Assembly (NCBI RefSeq): GCF_036345995.1
Contig: NZ_CP107796.1
Coordinates: 1,798,001 to 1,862,000 of the forward strand
DNA from: Streptomyces sp. NBC_00557
GTDB taxonomy: Bacteria > Actinomycetota > Actinomycetes > Streptomycetales > Streptomycetaceae
DNA length: 64,000 nucleotides
Direction of reading: 5' to 3'
The notes beneath the pieces are model-generated. The model ran no database searches, had not been told where the DNA came from, and saw only the letters and a list, made by a program, of their open reading frames with translations. Shown here piece by piece: positions 63,478 to 64,000 of the stretch. Numbering within the stretch: the stretch's first letter is position 1; every line of letters starts with the position of its first letter. A program made the translations under genes and the position numbers.

Positions 63478-64000
63478 ATGAACCCCGTTCCCCCGTTCCT
63501 GGACCATCTCGTCCTGGCCACGCCCGATCTGGCGGCGACCGTCGCGGAGTTCGCGCGCCGGACCGGAGTGACGCCCGCGCCCGGCGGGGTGCACCTCGGC
63601 CTCGGCACGCGCAACCATCTGGTGGGGCTGGGCGGCCGGAGCTACCTGGAGATCATCGGCCCCGACCCCGAGCAGCCGGAACCTGACGCGCCACGGCCGT
63701 TCGCGGTCGACCGGCTGTCCGGGCCGCGCACGCTGACCTGGGCCATCAGCCCGCCCGACCTGAACGCGGCGATCACGACGGCACGCGCTCGGGGCTACGA
63801 CCCGGGCCCCGTGCATCCGATGAGCCGCCGCACCCCCGACGGCGCCCTCCTGCGGTGGCGGCTGACCGACAGCGGCCACGCGCATCCCTCGGGTCTGGTC
63901 CCGTTCCTGATCGACTGGGGCGACTCGCCCCACCCCACGGCCTCCGGGCTGCCGGTCACCCCGCTGCTGCACCTGTCCGGCACGGCCCCCGCTCCGGCCG
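63478..64000 (+). CDS. VOC-family (glyoxalase-like) protein, 3' end outside window
   Basis: An ORF open from ATG 63478 to the window edge (174 codons). It begins MNPVPPFLDHLVLATPDLAA and continues through HLGLGTRNHLVGLGGRSYLEI, matching the N-terminal half of glyoxalase-like (Glyoxalase_3 type) proteins with a metal-ligand His in DHLVLA. The second half (GALLRWRLTDSGHAHPSGLVPFLIDWGDSPHP) is also typical of these Streptomyces proteins. It is divergent from the ThuA gene. The C-terminus is missing. Confidence 0.85.
   Translation, partial: MNPVPPFLDHLVLATPDLAATVAEFARRTGVTPAPGGVHLGLGTRNHLVGLGGRSYLEIIGPDPEQPEPDAPRPFAVDRLSGPRTLTWAISPPDLNAAITTARARGYDPGPVHPMSRRTPDGALLRWRLTDSGHAHPSGLVPFLIDWGDSPHPTASGLPVTPLLHLSGTAPAPA

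Overview
The window is chromosomal DNA from a high-GC actinomycete, almost certainly Streptomyces. GC is very high, many genes start with GTG or TTG behind AGGAGG-type ribosome binding sites, and neighbouring genes often overlap by GTGA or ATGA. Several products are typical of the genus: an alditol oxidase, a DUF2637 protein, LAL and PucR regulators, many small secreted proteins, and one TTA codon. The order catalase, glyoxylate carboligase, two acyl-CoA ligases, LuxR regulator resembles the ureide/glyoxylate region of S. coelicolor.

Layout. 1-8.4 kb: catalase tail, a MOSC gene remnant, glyoxylate carboligase (gcl), a zinc-ribbon protein, two coupled acyl-CoA synthetases and a divergent GAF-LuxR regulator. 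8.5-12.4 kb: a large LAL regulator and a secreted trypsin. 12.5-15.9 kb: an AlkZ-like DNA glycosylase, a CorA transporter and a patatin lipase. 16.2-24.2 kb: a five-gene operon of trypsin-like protease, PknG-type kinase, vWA protein, GlnX-like membrane protein and solute-binding protein. I consider this the most interesting system here. 24.4-30.4 kb: phosphoribosyltransferase, deacetylase lipoprotein, SRPBCC protein, purine permease and PucR regulator. 30.5-37.9 kb: a TPR-like protein, a GntR regulator, DUF2637 and ATP-binding proteins, a PP2C-like protein and a two-domain regulator, bracketed by two inverted copies of a 137-bp MITE-like element.

38-45 kb: a secreted GDSL esterase, an F420/FMN split-barrel protein, the alkylation-repair pair ogt and ada-alkA, rsgA with a possible leader peptide, and a membrane protein joining sigma-like/anti-sigma-like domains to a cellulose-binding domain. 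45.3-48.8 kb: a radical SAM protein with unusual cysteine spacing, a PNPOx-like protein and alditol oxidase. 48.9-63.4 kb: a carbohydrate/organic-acid region with a ROK regulator, GH2 beta-galactosidase, TetR regulator, two PEP-mutase/isocitrate-lyase family enzymes, DUF2264, homocysteine methyltransferase, carboxylesterase, hydroxyacid dehydrogenase and ThuA. A VOC-family gene runs off the right edge.

How the parts may work together. The 16-24 kb operon contains every part of the mycobacterial PknG-GlnX-GlnH amino-acid-sensing route (external binding protein, four-TM relay, soluble kinase). It adds a trypsin-like protease and a vWA/zinc-ribbon protein, with a TTA codon at the head of the operon. 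gcl and catalase at one end, and PucR with an NCS2 permease at 26-30 kb, both point to purine/ureide use. Strong hairpins separate several convergent gene pairs.
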